From Lachnospiraceae bacterium (lineage in GTDB: Bacteria; Bacillota; Clostridia; Lachnospirales; Lachnospiraceae), in the NCBI GenBank assembly GCA_017472605.1, contig JAFUPV010000039.1, forward strand, positions 62,001-126,000: a stretch of 64,000 nucleotides of DNA. Reading direction: 5' to 3'. This document shows positions 32,389 through 40,326 of this stretch, piece by piece (positions within the stretch are counted from its first letter, which is position 1; the number at the start of each line of letters is the position of its first letter). The notes beneath the pieces were generated by a model. The model ran no database searches. It saw only the letters and a program-made list of their open reading frames with translations, and was not told where the DNA came from. The position numbers and the translations under genes are program-made.

Positions 32389-33975
32389 TTATGCCTTGCG
32401 GCGCTTAATCCATACATACAGACCGGTGATGATACAGAATGCAGGAATGATGAACAGGAACAGACTGTTCCAGATTCCTGGATTGGTAACCGTGTTATAG
32501 GGAACTTCCAGGCTCTTCGCCTCAATGGAAATGTTTTCCACATCATCAAAGAAGGAGGTTACCATGTTCATAAACTCATTCAGGTTTTCCAGATTCTGGA
32601 AGCTGTCGGTAATGCCGGAATCGATCATGCTTGGAACGGTCAGAATCAGCATGGTTCCTTCTGTCTCCTCTGCCGCCTCTGTTTCGTCCGTTTCCGCAGC
32701 TGTCTCGTCCTCTTCTCCGGTTACGGATTCTGCTTCACTTTCTGCAGCCGCTTCTTCACCATCTTCGTCTGCCATCGTTTCATCGCCCTGGATCAGAACC
32801 GAATCGTCAGTTCCTCCTTCTGCTGTCGCACCTGCCTCATAAGTCTTCACACTCTTAACAGCAAGCAGGTACTGAGCCATGTTCTCGCTGTCACTCTGCA
32901 GAGCTGCATTGCTGCTGGTGGTCAGAAGCTTTTCGTGAGCCACAGTATCATCCTTATCTTCCGCAACAGACATGGCAGCTGCGCCGCTGACAAGGATCAG
33001 TCCATCGGAATCAATGTTTGTTGTGCTGCTTGTGATTACCGGGAAGAAGTTATAGTAGCTTCTTGCTCCCTGATAATATCTCTCATAGTCAGCCACATAT
33101 TCATTATGCATGGTCAGTCCATATTCCGCCATCAGCTCATCAAAGTTTGTCAGCTCTTTCTGGGTGATGCCGCGCAGAAGCATGACATTGCCGCCGATCA
33201 GATAGCTGCGGATTGCTTTCAGCTCATCGTCTGCCAGATCGGTCTGCGGGCTGTTGATCACAAGCAGCTCACAGTCATCCGGAACTGACGCTGTTTCAAG
33301 CAGGTTCAGATCGCTGGTCTCCATGTTGGATTTTCCGATCATCTCTGTCACAGAGGAAGACAGTGCCGACTCCTGATGACCATTCAGAACATAGATCATC
33401 TTGGAATCATCGGCTGCTACATAGGAAATTGCGCTGGTCATCAGTCCCTCGCCGTCGAAGGCAGTCTCTACATATGCACCCTGATAATACAGATAGTAAT
33501 CATCATACTGGATCATGTCGTCGATGGAAATGGTTTCTGTTTTTCCGGTTGCTTCGCAGGAAATCACGATGGTATCATAGGATACGCCATATTCGGTCAG
33601 TACGTCCGGATGAAGAACCGGATCGCGGTAGGTCAGACTGATTTTGGAAGACTGTTCTGCATAGCGCTCCAAAAACGCTTCAATTCTTGAATCCAGCGAA
33701 CCATTTTCCGCAATGACAAGAACATCCACTTCATGCTCCAGTCCATCCAGTACGCCTTCTGTTACCTCACCTGTTTCATAGATCAGGCTGTCGCTGATAT
33801 CAATCCCTGTTATGGATTTCGGCAGCTGACCAACAATCATATTGATTAAAATTACAATCACCAGGACAACCGCAATGGTTACCAGACTGTAACTTCCGTT
33901 TCTGAACTGTATGCTGCCAAACTGTCTGCTGATCCTTTCTTTGACAGATACCGATGCTTTCTTCTCTTTTTTCAT
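32389..33975 (-). CDS. GldG-like ABC transporter auxiliary protein
   Basis: 528 residues. A membrane segment near residues 29-50 (YSLVTIAVVLVIVILINMIV), a large extracellular domain with the GldG/ABC-auxiliary pattern (MIYVLNGHQESALSSSVTEM, then LLVINSPQTDLADDELKAIRSYL and GGNVMLLRG), and a C-terminal membrane helix (LFLFIIPAFCIITGLYVW) with a basic end. An acidic disordered stretch of about 45 residues (EEDETAAETDETEAAEETEG region) precedes the last part. It works with the adjacent ABC-2 permease and ATPase; substrate unknown. It ends 16 bp before the DUF4340 gene. Confidence 0.87.
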   Translation of the reverse strand: MKKEKKASVSVKERISRQFGSIQFRNGSYSLVTIAVVLVIVILINMIVGQLPKSITGIDISDSLIYETGEVTEGVLDGLEHEVDVLVIAENGSLDSRIEAFLERYAEQSSKISLTYRDPVLHPDVLTEYGVSYDTIVISCEATGKTETISIDDMIQYDDYYLYYQGAYVETAFDGEGLMTSAISYVAADDSKMIYVLNGHQESALSSSVTEMIGKSNMETSDLNLLETASVPDDCELLVINSPQTDLADDELKAIRSYLIGGNVMLLRGITQKELTNFDELMAEYGLTMHNEYVADYERYYQGARSYYNFFPVITSSTTNIDSDGLILVSGAAAMSVAEDKDDTVAHEKLLTTSSNAALQSDSENMAQYLLAVKSVKTYEAGATAEGGTDDSVLIQGDETMADEDGEEAAAESEAESVTGEEDETAAETDETEAAEETEGTMLILTVPSMIDSGITDSFQNLENLNEFMNMVTSFFDDVENISIEAKSLEVPYNTVTNPGIWNSLFLFIIPAFCIITGLYVWIKRRKA

Positions 33976-33992
33976 GTTCCCTGGCTCCTTTC

Positions 33993-34859
33993 CTAGCTCC
34001 AGCGTCTCTTCTGGACCGTCTGTACCGTTAAGAATACACAGACGCCAGCCGCTGACAGAAGCTTCACAATTCCTGCGATGTCAAAAATATATTCCGAAGA
34101 AAACTGGTAGAAGACTTCGGTTACCGCAAGCTGTTCCATCAGCTGCGGAATGCAGTTTTCATACAGATCCGGATTGATCAGATAAATCACTGTCATAACT
34201 GCGATACCAGCCATTTCAATGGTTCCTGATACAATCGCATTCTTTCCGAAAATGTGGATGATGATCACGGCAATTGTCAGGATTACGATGCATCCGATCA
34301 GGGACGGGAACGCTGCTGACGGCATGAAGCTGGCAAGAGATACCAGGAAGTTCAGAAAAATCAGCGCACCGATGCTTCCCACTGCGGCAAGGATGATGCT
34401 CTCTGTCATCGAAGAAATCAGCATGCCGATTGCAATGTATACACAGCCGGTCAGGAAAAACGCCAGAATGCTGGAATAGTCAACTGCCAGATATGCGGTT
34501 CCGGTGGAATCAATGATCAGCGGGCAGAGACAGAAGATCAGGCATGGAATTGCCAGAACGGCAACCATTGCCAGGTACTTTCCCATAACCATCTGCGTCA
34601 CGCTGATGGGAGACGTCAGAAGCAGCTGATCTGTTTTCTGTCTGCGCTCTTCTGACATGCTTCTCATGGTCAGAATCGGGATGGAAAAGGTAAAAATGAA
34701 CAGAATTGCACTGAGGGAATAGGAAAAATAGGGGTAGCCGTAATTCATGTTATATGCCATGAAATAGATTCCCATGATGCAGGTCATGACTGCAATAAAC
34801 AGAGGCGCAATCATTGAAGTAAAATATGATTTCAATTCACGTTCAAAGATCGCTTTCAT
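33993..34859 (-). CDS. ABC-2 type permease (GldF-like)
   Basis: 288 residues with six predicted membrane helices, for example MIAPLFIAVMTCIMGIYFMA near 15, FSYSLSAILFIFTFSIPIL near 45, and IILAAVGSIGALIFLNFLVS near 165. TMRSMSEERRQKTDQLLLTSPIS between helices 2 and 3 is typical of the ABC-2/GldF group. Its ATG overlaps the ATPase stop (TAATG), so the two are translationally coupled and made in equal amounts. Substrate unknown. Confidence 0.92.
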   Translation of the reverse strand: MKAIFERELKSYFTSMIAPLFIAVMTCIMGIYFMAYNMNYGYPYFSYSLSAILFIFTFSIPILTMRSMSEERRQKTDQLLLTSPISVTQMVMGKYLAMVAVLAIPCLIFCLCPLIIDSTGTAYLAVDYSSILAFFLTGCVYIAIGMLISSMTESIILAAVGSIGALIFLNFLVSLASFMPSAAFPSLIGCIVILTIAVIIIHIFGKNAIVSGTIEMAGIAVMTVIYLINPDLYENCIPQLMEQLAVTEVFYQFSSEYIFDIAGIVKLLSAAGVCVFLTVQTVQKRRWS

Positions 34860-35869
34860 TACTCATTGTCCTCCTTTGCCGCAGCCTTTTTCGCTCTTCC
34901 GAATTTCTTTCCGGAAGCCGGCTCTTCTTCCGGTTCGTTTTCATTCTCGGCGGTCAGTTCCATGAATACATCCTCAAGATTTGCTCTGGAGTATTTCATT
35001 TCATAGATCGGCCAGTTTCTCTTCGCGCATAAGTGGAACACATCGTCGCGGATTTCTGTTCCGTCGGTATAGACGGTGCAGGAATAGGAATCCGGTTCAT
35101 CCGCATGCTCATTCAAATTTGTGACACCGATAATGGTTCGAAGTTCCTTTTCAATGGCTTCCCGCTCGCCTTTGATGATCAGATCCAGCTTGTTGGAGGA
35201 ATCCATCTGGCGAAGCAGATTTTCCGCCGTATCGCTGGCTGCCAGTTTTCCATGGGAAATGATCAGAATGTGATCACATACCGCGCTGATCTCAGCAAGA
35301 ATGTGGGAGCTGAGGATTACCGTGTGCTCCTTCGCCAGTTCTTTCATTAATGAACGGATCTCAATGATCTGAATCGGGTCAAGACCAACAGTAGGCTCGT
35401 CCAGAATGATGATTTCCGGCATTCCAAGAATTGCCTGTGCCAGTCCCACTCTCTGTTTGTAGCCTTTTGACAGGTTCTTGATCAGACGGTTCATTACCTC
35501 AGTCAGACCTGTCATCTGCGCTGCCTGATTCACGCTTTCTTCCATTTCCTTCGCCGGGATTTCTTTCAGCTTTGCCGCGAAGTACAGATACTCTCCGACT
35601 TTCATATCCATGTAGAGAGGAGGCAGCTCCGGCAGATAGCCGATGCAGCGTTTTGCCTCTCCTGGTTCTTTTACAATATCATGGCCATTAATCGTCACCG
35701 TGCCTTCTGTTGCTCCGATGTAACCGGTCATGATGTTCATGGTCGTTGATTTTCCGGCTCCGTTTGGACCAAGAAAACCGTAGATTCTGCCGCTTTCCAG
35801 AGTAAAGCTCAGATGGTCAACTGCCAGATGGTTTCCATAGCGTTTGACCAGATTTTTTACTTCAATCAC
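34859..35869 (-). CDS. ABC transporter ATPase (GldA-like)
   Basis: 336 residues. Walker A GPNGAGKSTTM near 36, signature LSKGYKQRVGLAQAI near 133, Walker B EIIILDEPTVGLDP near 152, and switch His in ILSSHILAEIS. A C-terminal DUF4162-like domain (residues ~225-305) is followed by an acidic then Lys/Arg-rich tail (GKKFGRAKKAAAKEDNE). First gene of the gldA-F-G-like exporter operon. GGAGG precedes the ATG. Confidence 0.95.
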   Translation of the reverse strand: MIEVKNLVKRYGNHLAVDHLSFTLESGRIYGFLGPNGAGKSTTMNIMTGYIGATEGTVTINGHDIVKEPGEAKRCIGYLPELPPLYMDMKVGEYLYFAAKLKEIPAKEMEESVNQAAQMTGLTEVMNRLIKNLSKGYKQRVGLAQAILGMPEIIILDEPTVGLDPIQIIEIRSLMKELAKEHTVILSSHILAEISAVCDHILIISHGKLAASDTAENLLRQMDSSNKLDLIIKGEREAIEKELRTIIGVTNLNEHADEPDSYSCTVYTDGTEIRDDVFHLCAKRNWPIYEMKYSRANLEDVFMELTAENENEPEEEPASGKKFGRAKKAAAKEDNE

Positions 35870-35897
35870 AATCGTTCCCTCCTGTTTCTTTCAAACT

Positions 35898-35926
35898 TTA
35901 TTAACAATGTACCTGCAAACTGTGAA
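35898..35926 (-). promoter_or_regulatory. Putative promoter of the ABC exporter operon
   Basis: -35 TTCACA (35921-35926), 17-bp spacer, -10 TAATAA (35898-35903), minus strand. The -35 is part of the first unit of the CTGTG array, so a bound regulator would block RNA polymerase. Confidence 0.5.
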
Positions 35927-35994
35927 AAACATTCCAAAAAACTGTGGTAAAACCATGTTTATCCTGTGAAATAAAATTCAGATTCTTTTCACAG
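35920..35994. promoter_or_regulatory. CTGTG operator-like array with 22-bp spacing
   Basis: CTGTGAAAA at 35920, CTGTGGTAAAA at 35942, CTGTGAAATAAA at 35964, and an inverted TTTTCACAG at 35986-35994. The three direct units are exactly 22 bp apart (two helix turns). The array sits in the 296-bp gap between the divergent ABC exporter and serC genes. Confidence 0.55.
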
Positions 35995-36042
35995 TTTCAA
36001 CACATTCTTAAATTAAATCAATAATTTTAATAAATTTTACTC

Positions 36043-36071
36043 TTGACGAATCGTCTCTTTGGTACTACTAT
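36043..36071 (+). promoter_or_regulatory. Promoter of serC-serA
   Basis: -35 TTGACG (36043-36048), 17-bp spacer, -10 TACTAT (36066-36071), plus strand; leader of about 88 nt before the serC ATG. Confidence 0.82.
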
Positions 36072-36165
36072 TGGTTTAATGCGTTAAAACAGCGCAGGTA
36101 TCGCCGTCACATTTTCCGGATCTCCGGACCGATAATCTCTCATGTGCCGGCAAGGAGGTTAATTT

Positions 36166-37248
36166 ATGAACAGAGTTTACAATTTTTCTGCAGGCCCGGC
36201 TGTGTTGCCGGAGGAGGTTTTGCAGGAGGCTGCCAGTGAAATGATGGACTATCAGGGCAGCGGCATGTCAGTAATGGAGATGAGCCATCGCTCCAAGGTT
36301 TACGACAAGATCATCAAGGAGGCAGAAGCCGATCTGCGTGAGCTGATGCAGATCCCGGACAACTACCGTGTGCTCTTCCTTCAGGGCGGCGCTTCCCTTC
36401 AGTTCGCAATGATCCCGATGAACCTGATGAAGAACCGCGTTGCGGACTATATCGTGACCGGTCAGTGGGCAAAAAAAGCGGCTCAGGAAGCAGCCATGTA
36501 CGGTAAGGTCAATGTGGTGGCATCCAGTGCCGACAAGACCTTCTCCTACATCCCGGACTGCTCCGATCTGCCGATCTCCGAGGATGCAGATTACGTTTAT
36601 ATTTGCGAAAACAATACCATTTACGGAACGAAGTTCAAAACCCTTCCCAACACAAAAGGAAAGACGCTTGTTGCCGACGTTTCCTCCTGCTTCCTTTCCG
36701 AGCCGGTTGATGTCAGCAAATACGGTGTGATCTACGGCGGTGTTCAGAAGAACATCGGACCGGCCGGTATGGTCATTGTGATCATCCGCGAAGACCTGAT
36801 CACCGAGGATGTGCTTCCCGGCACTCCAACTATGATGCGCTACAAGATCCATGATGACGCTGCTTCCCTCTACAACACCCCTCCCTGCTACAACATCTAC
36901 ATCTGCGGCAAGGTCTTCAAATGGCTGAAGAAACAGGGCGGACTGGAAGCAATGAAGAAGATCAACGAGAAAAAAGCTGCCATTCTTTACGACTATCTTG
37001 ACAGCAGCAAGCTGTTCCGTGGAACCGTGGAACCTGCTTCCCGTTCTCTGATGAACGTTCCCTTCGTTACGGGAAATGAAGAGCTGGATGCCAAATTCGT
37101 CAAAGAGGCTGCCGCTGCCGGTTTTGTGAACCTGAAGGGACACCGCACAGTCGGCGGAATGCGTGCAAGCATTTACAATGCAATGCCCATCGAAGGCGTT
37201 TCGGCACTTGTTGAATTCATGAAAGCGTTTGAAAAGGAGAATCTGTAA
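36166..37248 (+). CDS. serC: Phosphoserine aminotransferase
   Basis: 360 residues, PLP-dependent class V aminotransferase. NFSAGPAVLPEEVLQEAASE opens the protein; QGGASLQFAMIPMNL near 84 binds phosphate; the PLP Lys is in YGGVQKNIGPAGM near 196; GHRTVGGMRASIYNA near 325 is the C-terminal signature. It converts 3-phosphohydroxypyruvate and glutamate to phosphoserine. Strong AAGGAGG before the ATG. Its stop overlaps the serA start (TAATG). Confidence 0.97.
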   Translation: MNRVYNFSAGPAVLPEEVLQEAASEMMDYQGSGMSVMEMSHRSKVYDKIIKEAEADLRELMQIPDNYRVLFLQGGASLQFAMIPMNLMKNRVADYIVTGQWAKKAAQEAAMYGKVNVVASSADKTFSYIPDCSDLPISEDADYVYICENNTIYGTKFKTLPNTKGKTLVADVSSCFLSEPVDVSKYGVIYGGVQKNIGPAGMVIVIIREDLITEDVLPGTPTMMRYKIHDDAASLYNTPPCYNIYICGKVFKWLKKQGGLEAMKKINEKKAAILYDYLDSSKLFRGTVEPASRSLMNVPFVTGNEELDAKFVKEAAAAGFVNLKGHRTVGGMRASIYNAMPIEGVSALVEFMKAFEKENL

Positions 37249-38423
37249 TGGCTAATGTGTATTGTCTTAATCCAATTGCTGATGTTGGTATGAATCTTCT
37301 GCCCCAGTCCTGCCAGGTTACTGATACCATGGACAACGCGGACGCGGTTCTTGTCCGCAGCGCTCAGATGCATGATCTGGAGCTCCCGGAGTCTCTGCTC
37401 TGCATCGCCCGCGCCGGTGCCGGTGTGAATAACATTCCGCTTAATGCCTGCGCAGAAAAGGGAATTGTTGTGTTCAACACACCAGGTGCCAATGCCAACG
37501 GTGTGAAGGAGCTTGTCATGGCCGGCCTTCTCTTTGCCTCCCGCGACATCATCGGCGGTGCCAACTGGGTACAGGAAAACAAAAATGATTCCGCCATTGC
37601 AAAGACAACCGAGAAAGCAAAAAAAGCCTTTGCCGGCTGTGAGGTAAAAGGCAAAAAGCTTGGTGTCATCGGTCTTGGCGCCATCGGTGTTCTTGTTGCC
37701 AACGCTGCCCATGATCTGGGAATGGATGTCTATGGCTGCGACCCTTATTTAAGCATTCAGAACGCAGTCCGTCTCTCCCGCTATGTCAACATTGTAAAAG
37801 ACAACGATGAGATTTTCAGCCAGTGTGATTACATCACCCTCCATGTTCCAGCGCTGGATTCCACCAAGGGAATGATCAATGCCTCCGCCTTTGAGAAGAT
37901 GAAGGACGGTGTTGTGATTCTTAACTTCGCAAGAGATCTTCTTGTCAACGATACCGACATGGCTGCTGCTCTCGCTTCCGGAAAAGTACGCCGCTATGTC
38001 AGCGACTTCCCGAATCCGGCTGTTGCCAACATGCCCGGCGCAGTCGTTCTTCCCCATCTTGGCGCTTCCACGGAAGAGTCGGAAGATAACTGTGCAGTGA
38101 TGGCAGTCAAGCAGATCGCCGATTATCTGGAGAACGGAAACATCGTGAATTCCGTCAACTATCCGGCATGTACCCTCGGTAATCTCCACAAACCGGCCCG
38201 CATCTGCGTCGCACACTACAACAAGCCAAACGTAATCAGCCAGTTCACAACCATCTGCGGTAATGCAGGCGTCAACATCAGTGACATGGTATCCAAGAGC
38301 CGCGGTGACTATGCCTACGCCATGTTCGACGTAGAGTCTCCGATCAGCGAAGATTTTGAGCATAAAATCGCAGCAATGGACAACATCATCAAGGTTCGCA
38401 TCATTAACGGTCCTGAGAAATAA
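37248..38423 (+). CDS. serA: D-3-phosphoglycerate dehydrogenase
   Basis: 391 residues. Catalytic and NAD domains of the D-2-hydroxyacid dehydrogenase family: GAGVNNIPLNACAEKGIVV near 60, GVIGLGAIGVLVANAAHDLG near 143, VILNFARDLLVND near 225, and VVLPHLGASTEESEDN near 267 with the catalytic His. The last ~75 residues form an ACT domain (ICGNAGVNISDMVSKSRGDY), a probable serine sensor. It is translationally coupled to serC. With SerC it makes phosphoserine; no serB is present in the window. Confidence 0.96.
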   Translation: MANVYCLNPIADVGMNLLPQSCQVTDTMDNADAVLVRSAQMHDLELPESLLCIARAGAGVNNIPLNACAEKGIVVFNTPGANANGVKELVMAGLLFASRDIIGGANWVQENKNDSAIAKTTEKAKKAFAGCEVKGKKLGVIGLGAIGVLVANAAHDLGMDVYGCDPYLSIQNAVRLSRYVNIVKDNDEIFSQCDYITLHVPALDSTKGMINASAFEKMKDGVVILNFARDLLVNDTDMAAALASGKVRRYVSDFPNPAVANMPGAVVLPHLGASTEESEDNCAVMAVKQIADYLENGNIVNSVNYPACTLGNLHKPARICVAHYNKPNVISQFTTICGNAGVNISDMVSKSRGDYAYAMFDVESPISEDFEHKIAAMDNIIKVRIINGPEK

Positions 38424-38432
38424 TTGTTAAAA

Positions 38433-38468
38433 CCGGCCAAACGTGTCATCGGCACGTTCGTCCGGATG
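38433..38468. repeat. Dispersed hairpin repeat, copy 3 (after serA)
   Basis: CCGGCCAAACGTG and CACGTTCGTCCGG form the stem. The right flank GGATGCAGAAGCA closely matches GGATGCAGGAGCA beside copy 1. It lies between the serA stop and the terminator. Confidence 0.78.
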
Positions 38469-38481
38469 CAGAAGCAAAACG

Positions 38482-38533
38482 AAAAGGTGTCTTTCAGCCA
38501 TCTGATCAATGGATGACTGAAAGACACCTTTTT
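38482..38533. terminator. Bidirectional terminator between serA and the MurE-like gene
   Basis: Perfect 16-bp arms AAAAGGTGTCTTTCAG and CTGAAAGACACCTTTT with a 19-nt loop and A/T-rich ends. Confidence 0.92.
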
Positions 38534-38546
38534 AATTTCTCTTTCT

Positions 38547-40142
38547 TTACAGAAGTCCCAGCTCCCGGCAGCACTGACGGGCAAAGTCAATGTCGCTGTG
38601 AGGATACTTCACGCCATTTTCTTCCTGGTAGCTTTCATGACCGAGACCGAGAATGGTGATCATGTCACCTTCCTCTGCATGCTCAATGGCATAGCGGATG
38701 GCATTCTGGCGGTTGGGGATCACAAGGTAGGAAACCGGCTCTTTCTTTGCAGCCTGCGCCTTGTCGATTCCCTGCTGAATGTCTGCCATGATCTGCTCGA
38801 AGGTTTCATAGCGGTTATGGCCTGCCGTTACGATGCTCAGATCGGCAAGAAGGGCGCTGGCCTCTCCCATCTCATAGCGGCGGTATCTGGAACGGTTTCC
38901 ATCCGCGCCAAACACGCAGACAAGACGCTTCGGGCGGTACTCCCTCAGCGCTTTCAGATGGTTTCTCGTGCTGTAGCCGTTGTGGGCAAAATCAACACAG
39001 ACCTGGAAATGGTCATTCTTAAACACGATGTCAAACCGTCCGCGGATGCGGAGAGCAGAAAGCGCTTTGTTGATGACCTCATCGGAAATTCCAAGATCTT
39101 CCGCAATGGAAATGACAGGAAGCGCGTTATACATATTGAACGTTCCGGGAAGGTTCACGAAAATTTCCTTCTCCGTTTTTCCGTGCATGCCAAACCGGAT
39201 TCCCGGCTGTCTGCTCGTCTCGTCAAAGCACTCTTCCAGACCATAGCCACGGTAATCGGCATCCGCTCCGCAGCCGAACCGAAACAGTCTCTTTTCTCTT
39301 CCGTCACTGCCGTCAGACAGCTCCACATGGGAAAGAAAATCCGCCGCATGGACATCGTCACAGTTCACAAATCCGATCCTGCTGTGGTTGATCATCATCG
39401 CCTTGCAGGTCAGATACTCCTCAAAATCTTTGTGCTCCGTCGGACCGATGTGGTCTCCCGTTTCGATATTTGTCCAGATTCCGTAGCCGAACGTGATTCC
39501 GTCCACACGGTGCTGCTTCATTCCCTGAGAAGAAACCTCAATCACAACATGGGTGCAGCCGGCTTTTGCCATCATTGCCAGATACATCTGGACTTCCATG
39601 GCGTCCGGTGTTGTGTTTGACAGTTCATAACAGTCATGACCAGGCGTTTCCGCGCAGTCAATGGCTTCCATCTGATCCGCACCGGGAATGTCCCCGAAGG
39701 TCACTCCTGTGCGCGGGAGAATGGCTCCGTTCGTTCCGATGGTTCCTGTCCGGTATCCGGCAGCACGGAAGACATCAGCCATCATGTGGGTTACCGTTGT
39801 CTTTCCTTTGGAGCCGGTAACGGCAACTGTGACCATCCGGTCTGCCGGATGACCGTAGAACGCGGCAGCAAGCAGAGGACTGGCCAGTCTTGTGTCACTG
39901 ACACGAATGGCGGCCGTTCCCTCCGGGAGCGGGATCTCTTTTTCGACGATTAAAAGAGACACTCCTTTTTCTGCCAGCTCCATGACAAAATCATGGCTGT
40001 CATGCCTTGCTCCTGTGATGCAGACGAACGCATCGCCGGGGCGGGCCTTTCGATTGTCGTGACAGATTCCGGTAACCTCCGTCTCTTCGCTGCCCTGCAG
40101 CCAGGTATATTCCAGATCTTTGAGTAATTCCTTTATTTTCAT
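38547..40142 (-). CDS. MurE-like Mur ligase with non-canonical substrate motif
   Basis: 531 residues, three-domain Mur ligase. ATP loop VAVTGSKGKTTVTHMMADVF near 107; EVSSQGMKQHRVDG near 205; TNIETGDHIGPTEHKDFEEYL near 225, followed by a probable carbamoylated Lys (TCKAMM). In the third domain the usual DYAHTPD is DFAHNGY and the DNPR-type amino-acid-binding motif is replaced by AGHNRYE near 447. So it is a MurE relative that probably does not add meso-diaminopimelate to UDP-MurNAc-dipeptide; a paralogue with another substrate is possible. ATG at 40142 follows AAAGG; own promoter. Confidence 0.82.
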   Translation of the reverse strand: MKIKELLKDLEYTWLQGSEETEVTGICHDNRKARPGDAFVCITGARHDSHDFVMELAEKGVSLLIVEKEIPLPEGTAAIRVSDTRLASPLLAAAFYGHPADRMVTVAVTGSKGKTTVTHMMADVFRAAGYRTGTIGTNGAILPRTGVTFGDIPGADQMEAIDCAETPGHDCYELSNTTPDAMEVQMYLAMMAKAGCTHVVIEVSSQGMKQHRVDGITFGYGIWTNIETGDHIGPTEHKDFEEYLTCKAMMINHSRIGFVNCDDVHAADFLSHVELSDGSDGREKRLFRFGCGADADYRGYGLEECFDETSRQPGIRFGMHGKTEKEIFVNLPGTFNMYNALPVISIAEDLGISDEVINKALSALRIRGRFDIVFKNDHFQVCVDFAHNGYSTRNHLKALREYRPKRLVCVFGADGNRSRYRRYEMGEASALLADLSIVTAGHNRYETFEQIMADIQQGIDKAQAAKKEPVSYLVIPNRQNAIRYAIEHAEEGDMITILGLGHESYQEENGVKYPHSDIDFARQCCRELGLL

Positions 40143-40290
40143 GGCAGTACCTTTCTTTTTGAATATGGGAAGCACGCAGGATTTTTAATCATGTCAGATT
40201 GCAGCGCGGACCAGGTGCGTGCGCAGGTGTCTTCTCCCACTCACTGCAGTGTAAATCCGATGAGCAGTCGCTGCGGCTGTTTGCCCTGAT

Positions 40291-40319
40291 AGTATACTCT
40301 CTTTCTCTGGAAAATGCAA
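40291..40319 (-). promoter_or_regulatory. Promoter of the MurE-like gene
   Basis: -35 TTGCAT (40314-40319), 17-bp spacer, -10 TATACT (40291-40296), minus strand. No terminator is visible between clpB and this promoter, so readthrough from clpB is possible. Confidence 0.75.
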
Positions 40320-40326
40320 GCTTTCA

